The notes: generated by a model not told the origin, from the sequence alone. A stretch of 64,000 bases of DNA from Pseudarthrobacter sp. NamE5 (GCF_005796225.1 NZ_VAHO01000002.1:248001-312000), one strand, 5' to 3'; shown: positions 8,190 to 16,455, numbered from the stretch's first letter. Translations and numbers: made by a program.

Positions 8190-8999
8190 TGTGCGGCCAC
8201 CCCTTTCCGGTCTGCACTCCATGTCAAGGTGAAGCCCCAGGCTTCCGCCCTGTCGACCCCTTCCGGAATGCGGGAGGTGCGCCTTCGGGTGAATGGCGGG
8301 CTGCAATCCTCGGTTGCTCCGATCTTGGTGCAGGAAAATCAGGAGTTAGCTCACATTCCCGCAATATTGGCCAAAGATTAGCGGGGTGCTTTGCATCAGG
8401 AAGGACTCCACGGCCCGGACACGACTGCCGCTGTCCGTTTTCGCCAGAACATCGGCTTCACCAGTACATGAGGGCTCTCTGCCCTGCTTCAGCCGCCCGG
8501 TAGAGCCCCATCGATCGGCCCCACGGCAACACCGCGCAGGCACGCCTCGGTCCTTGAAAACGGGGGAGAGGTCCGCTCAAACGCTCCACCCCGGCCCCCT
8601 TTGCGGAAAACCGATGCCGGCAGACCTGCCGGCAAGGGCCGGCAAAAAAGCGGCATATCGGGCATGGACGCCGTCGACAAGCAGGTTTCAGCAATCAGTG
8701 CCAAGCCTTCGCGGGCTTTGTAGCGCTCGGTCCAATGGAAAGAAGACAACGAGCGCGGCGTATTTCAGCCGACCTGCTTCAGACCCCATGAAGCAAACTG
8801 CCTCAGCAGCCAGCAGCGTGCGTCGGAAGGCTGCTTACAGGAGAGGACCCTTTCTAGGCTACTTGACATAATGTAGATTATCGGCGTTTCGGAGGGGCTC
8901 CTGTGAGCGGCCGCCAGCAGCGCCAATAGCGGGTCCATGCGCAGCAACTGCGCAGGTCAGCACGTTGCCTTTATCCGGAGCCTCGTTAAGAATGAGTCA
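8190..8999. other. 810-bp region without a convincing gene; leader of the PKS operon
   Basis: No frame here has gene-like character. Visible elements are a GC-rich hairpin (GCCGGCAG/CTGCCGGC, 8616-8633), a promoter/operator-like AT-rich patch (8863-8879), and an 8-codon open frame at 8903-8929 (GTG to TAG) with GGAGGGG five bases upstream. The last two lie just before the PKS gene and may be regulatory. Confidence 0.5.
8863..8879 (+). promoter_or_regulatory. Candidate promoter/operator upstream of type III PKS
   Basis: TTGACA (8863-8868) overlaps a small inverted repeat ATAAT-GTAG-ATTAT (8868-8881 region). It is the most AT-rich patch of the 800-bp leader and lies about 120 bases before the PKS start. 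No well-spaced -10 was found downstream of TTGACA, so it could equally be an operator. Confidence 0.3.
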
Positions 9000-10211
9000 A
9001 TGACGGTCTACGTGCGCTCACTCGAAACTGCAGTTCCGAAAACAAGGCTGGTCCAGTCTGAAGCCCGGGACGTATTCGCGGCCCAACCTGGCTTGTCCAG
9101 GCTTGGCGCCAGACTGGTCAGCACCTGTTTTGATTCAGCTGCCATTGAGACCCGGTTTACAGCCGTTGACGAACTGACCAACGAATCGCGCTCCGACGAC
9201 CCGCAATTCTATGACCCTGCCACCGGCCTCCTCCTGAACCCCAGCACCAAGGTCCGCAACGACATCTTTGGGCGGGAAGCCACCAAACTGTTCGTCCAGG
9301 CTGCCCGCTCCGCGATGGAGGCCTGCCCGGAACTCGATTTACTTGACATAACTCATCTCGTGACAGTTTCCTGCACCGGTTTCTTCAACCCCGGCCCGGA
9401 CTACAAGATTGTCAGGGAACTCGGGCTGAACCCGGCCGTCCAGCGGTACCACCTTGGGTTCATGGGCTGTTACGCGGCATTCCCGGCCCTGCGTGCGGGC
9501 AAGGCTTTCTGTGATGCCGACCCCAACGCCGTGGTTCTCGTTGTCTGCGCAGAACTCTGCTCCCTCCACGTACGCACCTCCAACGATCCGGACACCATCA
9601 TGGGGTCTGCCCTTTTCGCGGACGGCGCCGCGGCCGCCGTCATCACGGCACGGCCCGGCAGCGAGGAAACCGCACTGCTGCAGCTCGACCACTTCGAAAC
9701 CGTCCTCACTCCTGTCGGCGAGGATTCGATGGCCTGGAACATCGGCGACCACGGATTCGAAATGGTCCTTGGAAACTACGTGCCGCACATCATTGATGAC
9801 CATATCGTGGGCGCCCTGGAGCCATTGCTTGCGCGGGAACCGGAACTGGCGGCACTCCCCTACTCCTCCATCAGGCACTGGGCCATCCACCCCGGCGGCC
9901 GGAGCATCCTGGATAAGGTCGAGTCACGGCTTGGCCTGACGGAAGAGCAACTGGTTCCGGCCCGTGAGATCCTCCGCAATTACGGCAACATGAGCAGTGC
10001 GACTGTGCTGTTTGTCATCAGGCGCATCCTTGAACAGGCGCCGGAGCCCGGTGATGAGCGGATTTGCTCCATGGCGTTCGGCCCTGGGCTGACGGTGGAG
10101 ACAGCACTGTTCACCAAGCTCCGCCAGGCACCGCCCGCACTCCGGCCGGGGCAGGGCAGCAAGGCGGACCAGGTCCGGGAGCTCGTGGCGGCGGAAGCAC
10201 CCGTAGCCTGA
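9000..10211 (+). CDS. Type III polyketide synthase (chalcone/alkylresorcinol synthase family)
   Basis: 403-aa homodimeric ketosynthase-type enzyme that extends a CoA starter with malonyl-CoA and cyclises the chain. The catalytic triad is visible: C125 in VSCTGFFNPGPDYKI, H297 in WAIHPGGRS and N330 in YGNMSSATVLF. GFMGCYAAFPALRAG and a C-terminal FGPGLTVE loop are also family features. The start at ATG 9000 (MTVYVRSLET) matches the usual N-terminus; in-frame ATG 8937 would add 21 atypical residues. A methyltransferase begins 6 bases after the stop, and a flavin monooxygenase follows that. By analogy with the Streptomyces srsABC logic the product is probably an alkyl-resorcinol, pyrone or quinone-type phenolic lipid. 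Product class is inference. Confidence 0.95.
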   Translation: MTVYVRSLETAVPKTRLVQSEARDVFAAQPGLSRLGARLVSTCFDSAAIETRFTAVDELTNESRSDDPQFYDPATGLLLNPSTKVRNDIFGREATKLFVQAARSAMEACPELDLLDITHLVTVSCTGFFNPGPDYKIVRELGLNPAVQRYHLGFMGCYAAFPALRAGKAFCDADPNAVVLVVCAELCSLHVRTSNDPDTIMGSALFADGAAAAVITARPGSEETALLQLDHFETVLTPVGEDSMAWNIGDHGFEMVLGNYVPHIIDDHIVGALEPLLAREPELAALPYSSIRHWAIHPGGRSILDKVESRLGLTEEQLVPAREILRNYGNMSSATVLFVIRRILEQAPEPGDERICSMAFGPGLTVETALFTKLRQAPPALRPGQGSKADQVRELVAAEAPVA

Positions 10212-10216
10212 GCGCC

Positions 10217-10912
10217 GTGGATCTCCTGCTGCGGCGGCGTGCCGCCAGTGCCGTGGAAATCATGGACCTGCCGGACTGCGACCCGCAGGCCCTGGACAAC
10301 ACCTATCGCCAGTTCGCTGTAGTGAACCGGGTACTGTCCGGCTGGCGGAGGCTGTACACCCGTGAGCTGCGGCCCTTTCTTTCAGCCAGCCCGCGGCCGG
10401 CAACAATCCTGGACATCGGCTCCGGCGGCGGCGACCTCGCACTCATGCTGGCCCGCTGGGCCGCGCGCGACCACCTGGCCCTGCACATCACGGGCATCGA
10501 CCCTGACGCCCGGGCGGCCGCCTTCGCCCAGGGGCAGCCGGCAGTGCCCGCGGTCAGCTTCAGGCAGGCCCACAGCAGTGATCTTGTCAGCGAAGGCCGG
10601 CAGTACGATTTCGTGATCTCGAACCATGTCCTGCACCATCTGGGCGCCGACCAACTGCAGGAACTGCTGGCGCATTCGGAACTGTTGGCGGGAGAGGCAG
10701 CCCTGCACAACGATCTCCGCCGCAGCCCCATCGCGTTTGCCCTCTTCAGCGCCGCCGCTCTTCCCTTCCGCCGTTCCTTCATCCGTGCGGACGGGCTCAC
10801 CTCCATCCGGCGCAGCTACACACCCCGGGAACTGACGGCCCTCGCTCCCCCTGGCTGGACCGTCCGGCCGGGCAGCGCCTTCCACCAGCTTCTCGCGTGG
10901 CGCAAGGAGTAG
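10217..10912 (+). CDS. SAM-dependent methyltransferase of the type III PKS operon
   Basis: 231-aa class I methyltransferase. The SAM-binding motif I is ILDIGSGGGDLALMLARWA, followed by an acidic strand end (GIDPDARA) and FVISNHVLHHL as the motif IV region. The N-terminal VEIMDLPDCDPQALDNTYRQF segment is typical of methyltransferases found beside type III PKS genes in actinobacteria. The GTG at 10217 lies 5 bases after the PKS stop; no strong ribosome-binding site is visible, so coupling to PKS translation is likely. It probably methylates a phenolic O or ring C of the polyketide. It differs from SrsB of Streptomyces, a membrane isoprenylcysteine-type methyltransferase. Confidence 0.88.
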   Translation: MDLLLRRRAASAVEIMDLPDCDPQALDNTYRQFAVVNRVLSGWRRLYTRELRPFLSASPRPATILDIGSGGGDLALMLARWAARDHLALHITGIDPDARAAAFAQGQPAVPAVSFRQAHSSDLVSEGRQYDFVISNHVLHHLGADQLQELLAHSELLAGEAALHNDLRRSPIAFALFSAAALPFRRSFIRADGLTSIRRSYTPRELTALAPPGWTVRPGSAFHQLLAWRKE

Positions 10913-10913
10913 C

Positions 10914-12062
10914 GTGGCCGCAGACGTCGTGATCGTGGGCGGCGGGCCGGTGGGCCTGTACCTGGCCGCTTCGCTCCTTCAGGAGGGCGTCTCCGTGCGT
11001 GTGCTGGAGCAGAGGACGGAACGCAGCCCGCACAGCCGCGCCATTGGGATCCATCCGCCCGCTCTGGCAGCGCTCAACCAGGTGCACGTGGCGGGTGCCA
11101 TGGTGCGCGAAGGAGTTTCGATCCGCACAGGAAAGGCGATCAGCGGCGGGAAAACGGTGGGCACCTTGTCCTTCGCGGGCGTTTCGGAAGACTTTCCATT
11201 CGTCCTCGCCCTCCCCCAGTCCCGTACCGAGCAGCTCCTGGAGGAGCGCGTCCGTGCCCTTTCGGCCGACGCCATCGTCCGGGGAGTACGGGTGACGGGA
11301 GTCACGGACGACGGCGAAACGGCCGCCGTCGCCGTCGAACCTTTGGCCGGGGCTGGGACACGCCGGAAAGAGATTGAGGCGTCAATAGTTGTTGCGGCCG
11401 ACGGGGCGCGGTCAAATCTGCGCACGGCTCTTGGCGTGCCCGTCAAGGCCAAGGAGTATCCGGACCACTACCTGATGGGCGACTTCGCTGATGCCGGCGA
11501 GTACGGCCAGATGGCTGTCCTGTTCCTCGAAGCCGAGGGTATCGTCGAGTCCTTTCCACTCCCGGGCGGGGTGCGGCGGTGGGTGGTGCGGCTGAGCAGG
11601 CCCCCGAAAGATGCAGGTGCGGGGCAACTAGCTGGCCTGGTCATGCGCCGGACCGGCGTCCTGCCGGACCTCCAAACCAACACGATGATGAGCGCCTTCA
11701 GCGTCCGATCGACGCTGGCCCGCCGCATGGTGTCCGGACGGGTGGTGCTTATCGGGGATGCCGCACACGAGGTCAGCCCCATCGGCGGACAGGGCATGAA
11801 CCTAGGCTGGCTTGATGCCCAGGCGCTTTCGCCACTGATTCGGGTTGCTTTGGCCGACGGGCCGGTGGACCTGCAGCTGAAGAGATTCGAGGCTGACCGA
11901 CAGCGTGCCGCGGTCACCGCCCGCCGCCAGTCTGAAGTCAACATGATGCTGGGACGTCCGCTGCCGGCGCCGTTCCTGAAGCTTCGCAACCTGGCCATCG
12001 GCGCCGCCGCATCTGCTCCGGCCATCAACCTCTGGACTGCAAGGCGCTTCACCATGCAGTAG
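10914..12062 (+). CDS. FAD-dependent aromatic monooxygenase of the type III PKS operon
   Basis: 382-aa class A flavoprotein hydroxylase. The dinucleotide fold is VVIVGGGPVGLYLAASLLQ at the N-terminus. The conserved arginine region RSPHSRAIGIH follows, then AADGARSNLR (the DG motif) and GDAAHEVSPIGGQGMNLG (FAD ribityl-binding GD motif). The GTG start is one base after the methyltransferase stop, with AGGAG 5 bases upstream inside that gene. Its probable role is hydroxylation of the resorcinol or pyrone ring to a quinone-forming product. It is the last gene of the operon and converges on the SnoaL-like gene. Confidence 0.92.
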   Translation: MAADVVIVGGGPVGLYLAASLLQEGVSVRVLEQRTERSPHSRAIGIHPPALAALNQVHVAGAMVREGVSIRTGKAISGGKTVGTLSFAGVSEDFPFVLALPQSRTEQLLEERVRALSADAIVRGVRVTGVTDDGETAAVAVEPLAGAGTRRKEIEASIVVAADGARSNLRTALGVPVKAKEYPDHYLMGDFADAGEYGQMAVLFLEAEGIVESFPLPGGVRRWVVRLSRPPKDAGAGQLAGLVMRRTGVLPDLQTNTMMSAFSVRSTLARRMVSGRVVLIGDAAHEVSPIGGQGMNLGWLDAQALSPLIRVALADGPVDLQLKRFEADRQRAAVTARRQSEVNMMLGRPLPAPFLKLRNLAIGAAASAPAINLWTARRFTMQ

Positions 12063-12090
12063 CAGGCCCATTCCCGGGACAGCTTGCAGG

Positions 12091-12513
12091 CTAGGAACCG
12101 TCCCTGAAGTAACAGTCATAGCTGTCCTGGCTCACAATCCTGCCGTTGCGGACCTCAAAGACGGAAGAGGTCCTGGCGCGGATGGTCTCTCCCCGGTCCC
12201 AGTAACGGAGGTCCACCAGGGCAGTTGCCGACCAGTCTGCTTCCACAGCTACCCTGCCGCCCTCACAGGTAGTACGCCTGATAACAAACTTCTGGTCCGC
12301 CACCACCTCGGCGCTTTGGTCGGCACCGTCCAGGACTGCCGCCAGGGTACGGGTGGAACCCTCAGGCGCCAGGAGGTGGGGCGCTTCCGCCAGCACGAAG
12401 GAATCCGCCAGGAAAGGCCTGATGTCGTCGCCTCCTCCGCCCGCTTCCAGCACGCGGATGAAGCGAAGCACGCAGTCCAGGGGGTCGTGAGAAAGGGAGG
12501 GTTGGTCAGCCAT
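12091..12513 (-). CDS. SnoaL/NTF2-like protein
   Basis: 140-aa cone-shaped NTF2-like fold. It begins MADQPSLSHDPLDCVLRFIRVLE and ends with the pattern RARTSSVFEVRNGRIVSQDSYDCYF, typical of SnoaL-like proteins and limonene-epoxide-hydrolase relatives. Such proteins are cyclases, hydrolases or of unknown function. It is convergent with the PKS operon and could act on its product, but there is no proof of linkage. The ATG at 12513 lacks a Shine-Dalgarno; a TAGTGT -10 element ends 7 bases upstream. Confidence 0.8.
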   Translation of the reverse strand: MADQPSLSHDPLDCVLRFIRVLEAGGGGDDIRPFLADSFVLAEAPHLLAPEGSTRTLAAVLDGADQSAEVVADQKFVIRRTTCEGGRVAVEADWSATALVDLRYWDRGETIRARTSSVFEVRNGRIVSQDSYDCYFRDGS

Positions 12514-12520
12514 GGAAAAG

Positions 12521-12526
12521 ACACTA
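12521..12526 (-). promoter_or_regulatory. -10 element for SnoaL-like gene (leaderless spacing)
   Basis: TAGTGT on the minus strand, 7 bases before the ATG at 12513. It is divergent from the def promoter 30 bp away. Confidence 0.4.
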
Positions 12527-12555
12527 GCCCAGCCCGGGCGTGGTGGTGCCGCCAG

Positions 12556-12561
12556 TAGGCT
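12556..12561 (+). promoter_or_regulatory. -10 element for def (leaderless spacing)
   Basis: TAGGCT ends 6 bases before the ATG at 12568; the spacer is TTCCCC with no ribosome-binding site. Confidence 0.45.
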
Positions 12562-12567
12562 TTCCCC

Positions 12568-13248
12568 ATGAGCCACATCCCGCCGGAAACTGCAGCCAAT
12601 GCCGAACAGATCAGCGAAACCGTAGAGCGGATATTGTCGGCCGGGACGATGCCGCCCATTGTGCAGGCTGGCCATCCCGCGCTGCGCCGGCGCGCCGCTC
12701 GCTTCGACGGGCAGCTGTCCGGCGACCAGCTTGACCGCCTGATCGCCCTGATGCGGCAGGTGATGCATGAAGCGCCGGGGGTTGGACTGGCAGCACCGCA
12801 GCTCGGCATCCCCCTGCAGGTCGCCGTCGTCGAGGACCAGTTCGACGTCGATCCTGAAGCCGCTGCCCTGCGCAAACGGAGCCCCCTGGAGTTCCTGGCC
12901 CTCCTGAACCCGCGGTACAGTGCGTTGGGTTCGGAGCTGGCCTCTTTCTACGAGGGGTGCCTCTCGCTGAGCGGGCTGCAGGCAGTGGTGGCCCGGCCGG
13001 AAAGAGTCCTGCTCGAATACCAGGCCCCTGATGGTTCAGCTGTCCGTCGTGAGTTCAGCGGCTGGCAGGCCCGGATAGTGCAGCACGAAACAGACCACCT
13101 TAACGGCATTCTCTACGTTGATCGCGCCCAGCTGCGGTCGCTCAGCAGCAACGCGGAGTATGCCGCGCACTGGGCTGAACCCGGGATCGGAAAGGCAAGT
13201 GCCGGACTCGGTTTCGACGCCGGACCCGTGACGCCCGCCGGTCACTGA
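12568..13248 (+). CDS. def: Peptide deformylase
   Basis: Removes the N-formyl group from nascent proteins using a metal ion. In the 226-aa product all three family motifs are present: G71VGLAAPQ78, E129GCLSL with metal ligand C131, and Q172HETDHLNG with ligands H173 and H177 and catalytic E174. The N-terminal extension of about 30 residues and the C-terminal tail after residue 200 are longer than in E. coli Def, as in many actinobacterial copies. No fmt gene is adjacent, so this may be a second deformylase of the genome. Transcription is probably leaderless. Confidence 0.95.
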   Translation: MSHIPPETAANAEQISETVERILSAGTMPPIVQAGHPALRRRAARFDGQLSGDQLDRLIALMRQVMHEAPGVGLAAPQLGIPLQVAVVEDQFDVDPEAAALRKRSPLEFLALLNPRYSALGSELASFYEGCLSLSGLQAVVARPERVLLEYQAPDGSAVRREFSGWQARIVQHETDHLNGILYVDRAQLRSLSSNAEYAAHWAEPGIGKASAGLGFDAGPVTPAGH

Positions 13249-13319
13249 CCGGCTCCAGGCCATGGCGCGACCTGGGGCAGGCGCGACGGGAGTGCGCCGG
13301 CAGGCCTGGCACGCAGCCC

Positions 13320-13325
13320 TAAAAT
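13320..13325 (+). promoter_or_regulatory. -10 element for rlmA-like gene (leaderless spacing)
   Basis: TAAAAT ends 7 bases before ATG 13333. It supports 13333 rather than the in-frame ATG at 13324, which overlaps this hexamer. Confidence 0.4.
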
Positions 13326-13332
13326 GGTGCCT

Positions 13333-14217
13333 ATGCCTCTTCACGCCGACCTCCCGCTGCTGTGTCCGGTGTGCTCCCAACCGGTGGAACTCGTGGGACA
13401 GCATCCTGCAGGGCAAAGCCGCCTCATCTGCGGCTCCGGCCACAGTTTCGACGCAGCAAGGCAAGGCTATTTCAACCTGCTGGTTGGAAAGGGCACGGCC
13501 TTCGAGGCAGACACCGCAGAGATGGTGGATGCCCGCTTCACTTTTCTGGGGAACGGGCATTACCGGCCCCTCGCAGAGGCAGTGGCCGCCGCCGTCGTCC
13601 CCTCCCTGGCCGCGGAAGCCGCCGTCGTCCTGGACTCCGGTACGGGAACAGGGCACTACCTGCGTGTGCTGCTCGATGCCGCCGCCGCACAAGGACGGAA
13701 AGTCGCGGCACTGGGGCTGGACATCTCCAAGTTCGCCCTGCGGCGCGCCGCGCGGCTCAATCCGGAGGCGGTCAACCTGGTCTGGGACATCTGGCAGCCC
13801 TTGCCGATGGCCGCAGATTCGGTGGACGCCGTTACGGTCGTCTTTGCGCCGCGGAACGCCGCGGAGTTCGCCCGGGTCCTGAAACCAACGGGCCGGCTGG
13901 TGGTGGTGACACCCCGCCCCGGGCACCTCTCCTCCGTCGCTGCCGTCACGGGCATGCTCGGAATCGAAGAAGGCAAGGACACCCGCCTTATTTCTGCAAT
14001 GGCTGCCCGTTTCACGGTCGAAAGTACCCGGGACATCGACTTCCCACTGTCGCTTTCCCGGCTGGAGGCAGCCCACCTTGCCATCATGGGCCCGGCGGGA
14101 CACCACCTGGACCGCGCCGCTGTCGCAGCCCGGCTGGAGGACCACCCGCAGAACATTGAGTCCGAGGCGCGCTTCAGGCTCACTGTCTTCCGCCCCGCCC
14201 AACCCCAAATGCCGTAA
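13333..14217 (+). CDS. 23S rRNA (guanine-N1)-methyltransferase, RlmA/TlrB family
   Basis: 294-aa rRNA methyltransferase. The N-terminal zinc finger has C11-P-V-C14 and C33-x3-H37, followed by the family phrase F-D-A-A-R-Q-G-Y-F-N-L-L. The SAM-binding motif is LDSGTGTGHYLRVLL and the catalytic region NAAEFARVLKPTGRLVVVTP. The family methylates N1 of G745 or G748 in hairpin 35 of 23S rRNA; RlmA-II/TlrB members give low-level macrolide tolerance. Which of the two positions is modified cannot be read from the sequence. The start at 13333 was chosen from the -10 spacing; 13324 would add three residues. Confidence 0.88.
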   Translation: MPLHADLPLLCPVCSQPVELVGQHPAGQSRLICGSGHSFDAARQGYFNLLVGKGTAFEADTAEMVDARFTFLGNGHYRPLAEAVAAAVVPSLAAEAAVVLDSGTGTGHYLRVLLDAAAAQGRKVAALGLDISKFALRRAARLNPEAVNLVWDIWQPLPMAADSVDAVTVVFAPRNAAEFARVLKPTGRLVVVTPRPGHLSSVAAVTGMLGIEEGKDTRLISAMAARFTVESTRDIDFPLSLSRLEAAHLAIMGPAGHHLDRAAVAARLEDHPQNIESEARFRLTVFRPAQPQMP

Positions 14218-14342
14218 CGACTTGGACACTATCCCCCGGGAACCGCACCCGCACCGCCCACTGTATGACCGGCAGCACTAGGATTAGAGGACAGTTACTG
14301 GAGGGTCCGCGGGCGCGGCTCCCCGTAGCGAAGGGGGAGCAA

Positions 14343-14807
14343 TTGTTCGAGTGGTTGGGTGAAAACTGGTGGGCACTATGGCTCACGGCTTTCCTCGCTT
14401 TTGCAGTGGTCGAGATGATCACCCTCGACCTTTTCTTCATCATGCTCGGCGGAGGAACGCTCGCTGCGCTGGCGGCCGACTTCGCCGGCGCAGACCCGTG
14501 GCTGCAGATTGTTGTTTTTTGCGTGGTGTCCCTGCTGATGATCGCCTTTGTCCGGCCCGTGGCCCTGGCCCACCTGAAAAAGGGCCCTTCGGAGCAGCGG
14601 ACCAACGTGGACCGGCTGATCGGCGAACGCGCCGTTGTCATGGAGCCCGTCACGGCCGACGGCGGCCTGGTCAAGATCGGCGGGGATATCTGGAGCGCCC
14701 GGTCGGCGGCGGGGGTCCTCCCTGCCGGACAAAAAGTAGTGGTGGCCGCCATCGACGGGGCCACTGCCGTGGTCTCGGCGGCGTCGGACACCGACGGCAA
14801 GTCCTGA
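14343..14807 (+). CDS. NfeD family membrane protein
   Basis: 154-aa NfeD-like protein: two or three hydrophobic helices (about 8-75, including VVEMITLDLFFIMLGGGTLA) and then an OB-fold beta domain (LIGERAVVMEPVTADGGLVKI...VVVAAIDGATAVV). The TTG start at 14343 is preceded by GGGGGAG. The next gene encodes an SPFH protein, the standard NfeD partner. The pair probably organises membrane microdomains or membrane-protein quality control; this is known for the families, not shown here. Confidence 0.88.
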   Translation: MFEWLGENWWALWLTAFLAFAVVEMITLDLFFIMLGGGTLAALAADFAGADPWLQIVVFCVVSLLMIAFVRPVALAHLKKGPSEQRTNVDRLIGERAVVMEPVTADGGLVKIGGDIWSARSAAGVLPAGQKVVVAAIDGATAVVSAASDTDGKS

Positions 14808-14840
14808 TACAGCCTGAACACATGGGGAAGAAGGAAATGT

Positions 14841-15782
14841 ATGGATAACGCAGGAGGAACCGCACTGGCGATCGTGCTGGTGGTCCTGATCGTGTTTGTG
14901 ATTATCGTCCTGGTCCGGGCCATCCGGATCATTCCACAGGCACGGGCAGGTGTGGTTGAACGGCTGGGCAAATACCAGCGGACCCTGAACCCGGGGCTGA
15001 CCATCCTGATTCCTTTCGTGGACCGGCTCCTGCCACTGCTGGACCTCCGCGAGCAGGTGGTCTCCTTCCCTCCACAGCCCGTCATCACCGAGGACAACCT
15101 GGTAGTGTCCATCGACACCGTGGTGTACTTCCAGGTCACGGACCCGCGGGCCGCCACCTATGAGATCGCCAACTACATCCAGGCGGTGGAGCAGCTGACC
15201 ACCACCACGCTGCGCAATGTGGTGGGTGGGCTGAACCTGGAGGAAGCGCTGACCTCCCGCGACCAGATCAACGGCCAGCTCCGCGGCGTCCTGGACGAGG
15301 CCACCGGCCGCTGGGGGATCCGGGTTTCCCGCGTCGAACTGAAGGCCATTGACCCGCCCCACTCGATCCAGGACTCGATGGAGAAACAGATGCGCGCCGA
15401 GCGGGACCGCCGCGCCGCGATCCTGACGGCGGAGGGAACCAAGCAGTCCGCGATCCTGACGGCTGAAGGGCAGCGGCAGGCCGCAATCCTCCAAGCGGAA
15501 GGCGACGCCAAAGCTGCCATCCTCCGCGCCGACGGTGAAGCGCAGGCTATCCAAAAGGTCTTCGACGCCATCCACCGCGGCAACCCGGACCAGAAGCTGC
15601 TGGCCTACCAGTACCTGCAGACGCTTCCCAAGCTGGCGGAGGGTTCCTCCAACAAGCTGTGGATTATTCCCAGTGAAGTTGGCGAGGCGCTCAAAGGGAT
15701 TGGCAACGCATTGGGTGGAACGACCTCCGAAACTGTCGGCGGACTGTTTGATGAGATCGGGGCCAAAAGCTCCGAACCCTGA
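14841..15782 (+). CDS. SPFH/Band 7 (stomatin-prohibitin) membrane protein
   Basis: 313-aa protein with one N-terminal helix (about 6-28), then an SPFH domain (RAGVVERLGKYQRTLNPGL and IDTVVYFQVTDPRAATYEI). A long charged coiled coil follows, containing AILTAEG/AILQAEG repeats (about residues 190-230) that drive oligomer assembly. It resembles QmcA/YbbK and mycobacterial homologues. It is co-transcribed with nfeD (33-base gap, GAAGGA before the start) and followed by a strong terminator. Confidence 0.93.
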   Translation: MDNAGGTALAIVLVVLIVFVIIVLVRAIRIIPQARAGVVERLGKYQRTLNPGLTILIPFVDRLLPLLDLREQVVSFPPQPVITEDNLVVSIDTVVYFQVTDPRAATYEIANYIQAVEQLTTTTLRNVVGGLNLEEALTSRDQINGQLRGVLDEATGRWGIRVSRVELKAIDPPHSIQDSMEKQMRAERDRRAAILTAEGTKQSAILTAEGQRQAAILQAEGDAKAAILRADGEAQAIQKVFDAIHRGNPDQKLLAYQYLQTLPKLAEGSSNKLWIIPSEVGEALKGIGNALGGTTSETVGGLFDEIGAKSSEP

Positions 15783-15803
15783 CGGGCGCTGCCAAGGCAG
15801 AGT

Positions 15804-15841
15804 AAGGGGATCCGCAGCTGCCGCGGATCCCCTTCTATTTT
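15804..15841 (+). terminator. Rho-independent terminator after nfeD-SPFH operon
   Basis: 12-bp perfect stem AAGGGGATCCGC (15804-15815) with 15823-15834, 7-nt loop, followed by CTATTTT. Confidence 0.85.
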
Positions 15842-15869
15842 GGCCGGGACGGCATGATACCGGTATAGT
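15840..15869 (+). promoter_or_regulatory. Candidate promoter upstream of rbpA
   Basis: TTGGCC (15840-15845), 18-bp spacer, TATAGT (15864-15869). If used, the rbpA mRNA would have a 5' leader of about 150 bases containing the palindrome at 15989-16007. Confidence 0.4.
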
Positions 15870-15988
15870 TGGGTATTTGTCTGGCAGGAGCAGATCCGCT
15901 GGAACAACAAGACTTAGCAATGCGTTGAATCTAAAGATGCAGCACAGAGCACACAGTAGTCCGGCGGTGCTTGACGGCCACCGGCTAG

Positions 15989-16007
15989 CGCGGTGTTGTA
16001 CACCGCG
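15989..16007 (+). repeat. Palindrome in the rbpA leader
   Basis: CGCGGTGT-TGT-ACACCGCG, perfect 8-bp arms, ends 21 bases before the rbpA start codon. It could be an operator or a hairpin just upstream of the GAGGGAG ribosome-binding site. Confidence 0.5.
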
Positions 16008-16028
16008 AACCGACCAGAGGGAGAAATC

Positions 16029-16376
16029 ATGAGCGATCGCAGCCTGCGGGGCATGCGCCTTGGTGCGCAGAGCATGGAGACCGAGTCCGGCGTCGAGCCG
16101 GCTCCGCGCCAGCGCGTCGAATACCGTTGCGAGGACGGCGAGCAGGTCTTCGTCACCTTCTCCTCAGAGGCGGAAATCCCCCCTGTCTGGGTTTCCAAAA
16201 CCGGCAAGGAAGCGCTCCTGGTTGATGGCGAACGCCCCGATACCAGCAATGACAAAGCCGTCCGCACCCACTGGGACATGCTTCTGGAACGCCGCTCGCT
16301 TCCTGAGCTGGAGCAGATCCTCGAGGACCGGCTGACCATCCTGCGCGAACGCCGCGGAGAACGTCGCTCCGCCTAA
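16029..16376 (+). CDS. rbpA: RNA polymerase-binding protein RbpA
   Basis: 115-aa actinobacterial transcription factor that binds the principal sigma factor and RNA polymerase beta and stabilises the open complex. Seen: basic N-terminal tail (SDRSLRGMRLGAQSMETE), a core domain with YRCEDGEQVFVTFSSEAEIPPVW, a basic linker and the C-terminal sigma-interaction helix SLPELEQILEDRLTILRERR. The core zinc cysteines found in some members are largely absent; only one Cys is present. The start ATG 16029 follows GAGGGAGAAATC. Single gene between two terminators. Confidence 0.96.
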   Translation: MSDRSLRGMRLGAQSMETESGVEPAPRQRVEYRCEDGEQVFVTFSSEAEIPPVWVSKTGKEALLVDGERPDTSNDKAVRTHWDMLLERRSLPELEQILEDRLTILRERRGERRSA

Positions 16377-16394
16377 AGAGTTTCCTGCACTGAA

Positions 16395-16440
16395 AAAGGG
16401 GCCGCCCCCGCACCACAGGTGCGGGGGCGGCCCCTTTCGT
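16395..16440. terminator. Strong bidirectional terminator between rbpA and the mannosyltransferase gene
   Basis: 20-bp perfect stem with a 3-nt loop (16395-16414 with 16418-16437); the arm begins AAAGGGGCCGCCCCCGCACC. A and T tracts at both ends suit the convergent genes on either side. Confidence 0.9.
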
Positions 16441-16455
16441 CCCAGCCGGGCGCTG

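Noticed and set aside
8386..8871. A 161-codon frame in the PKS leader
   Set aside because: No ribosome-binding site, Arg/Ser/Ala-rich random-looking translation; no support as a gene.
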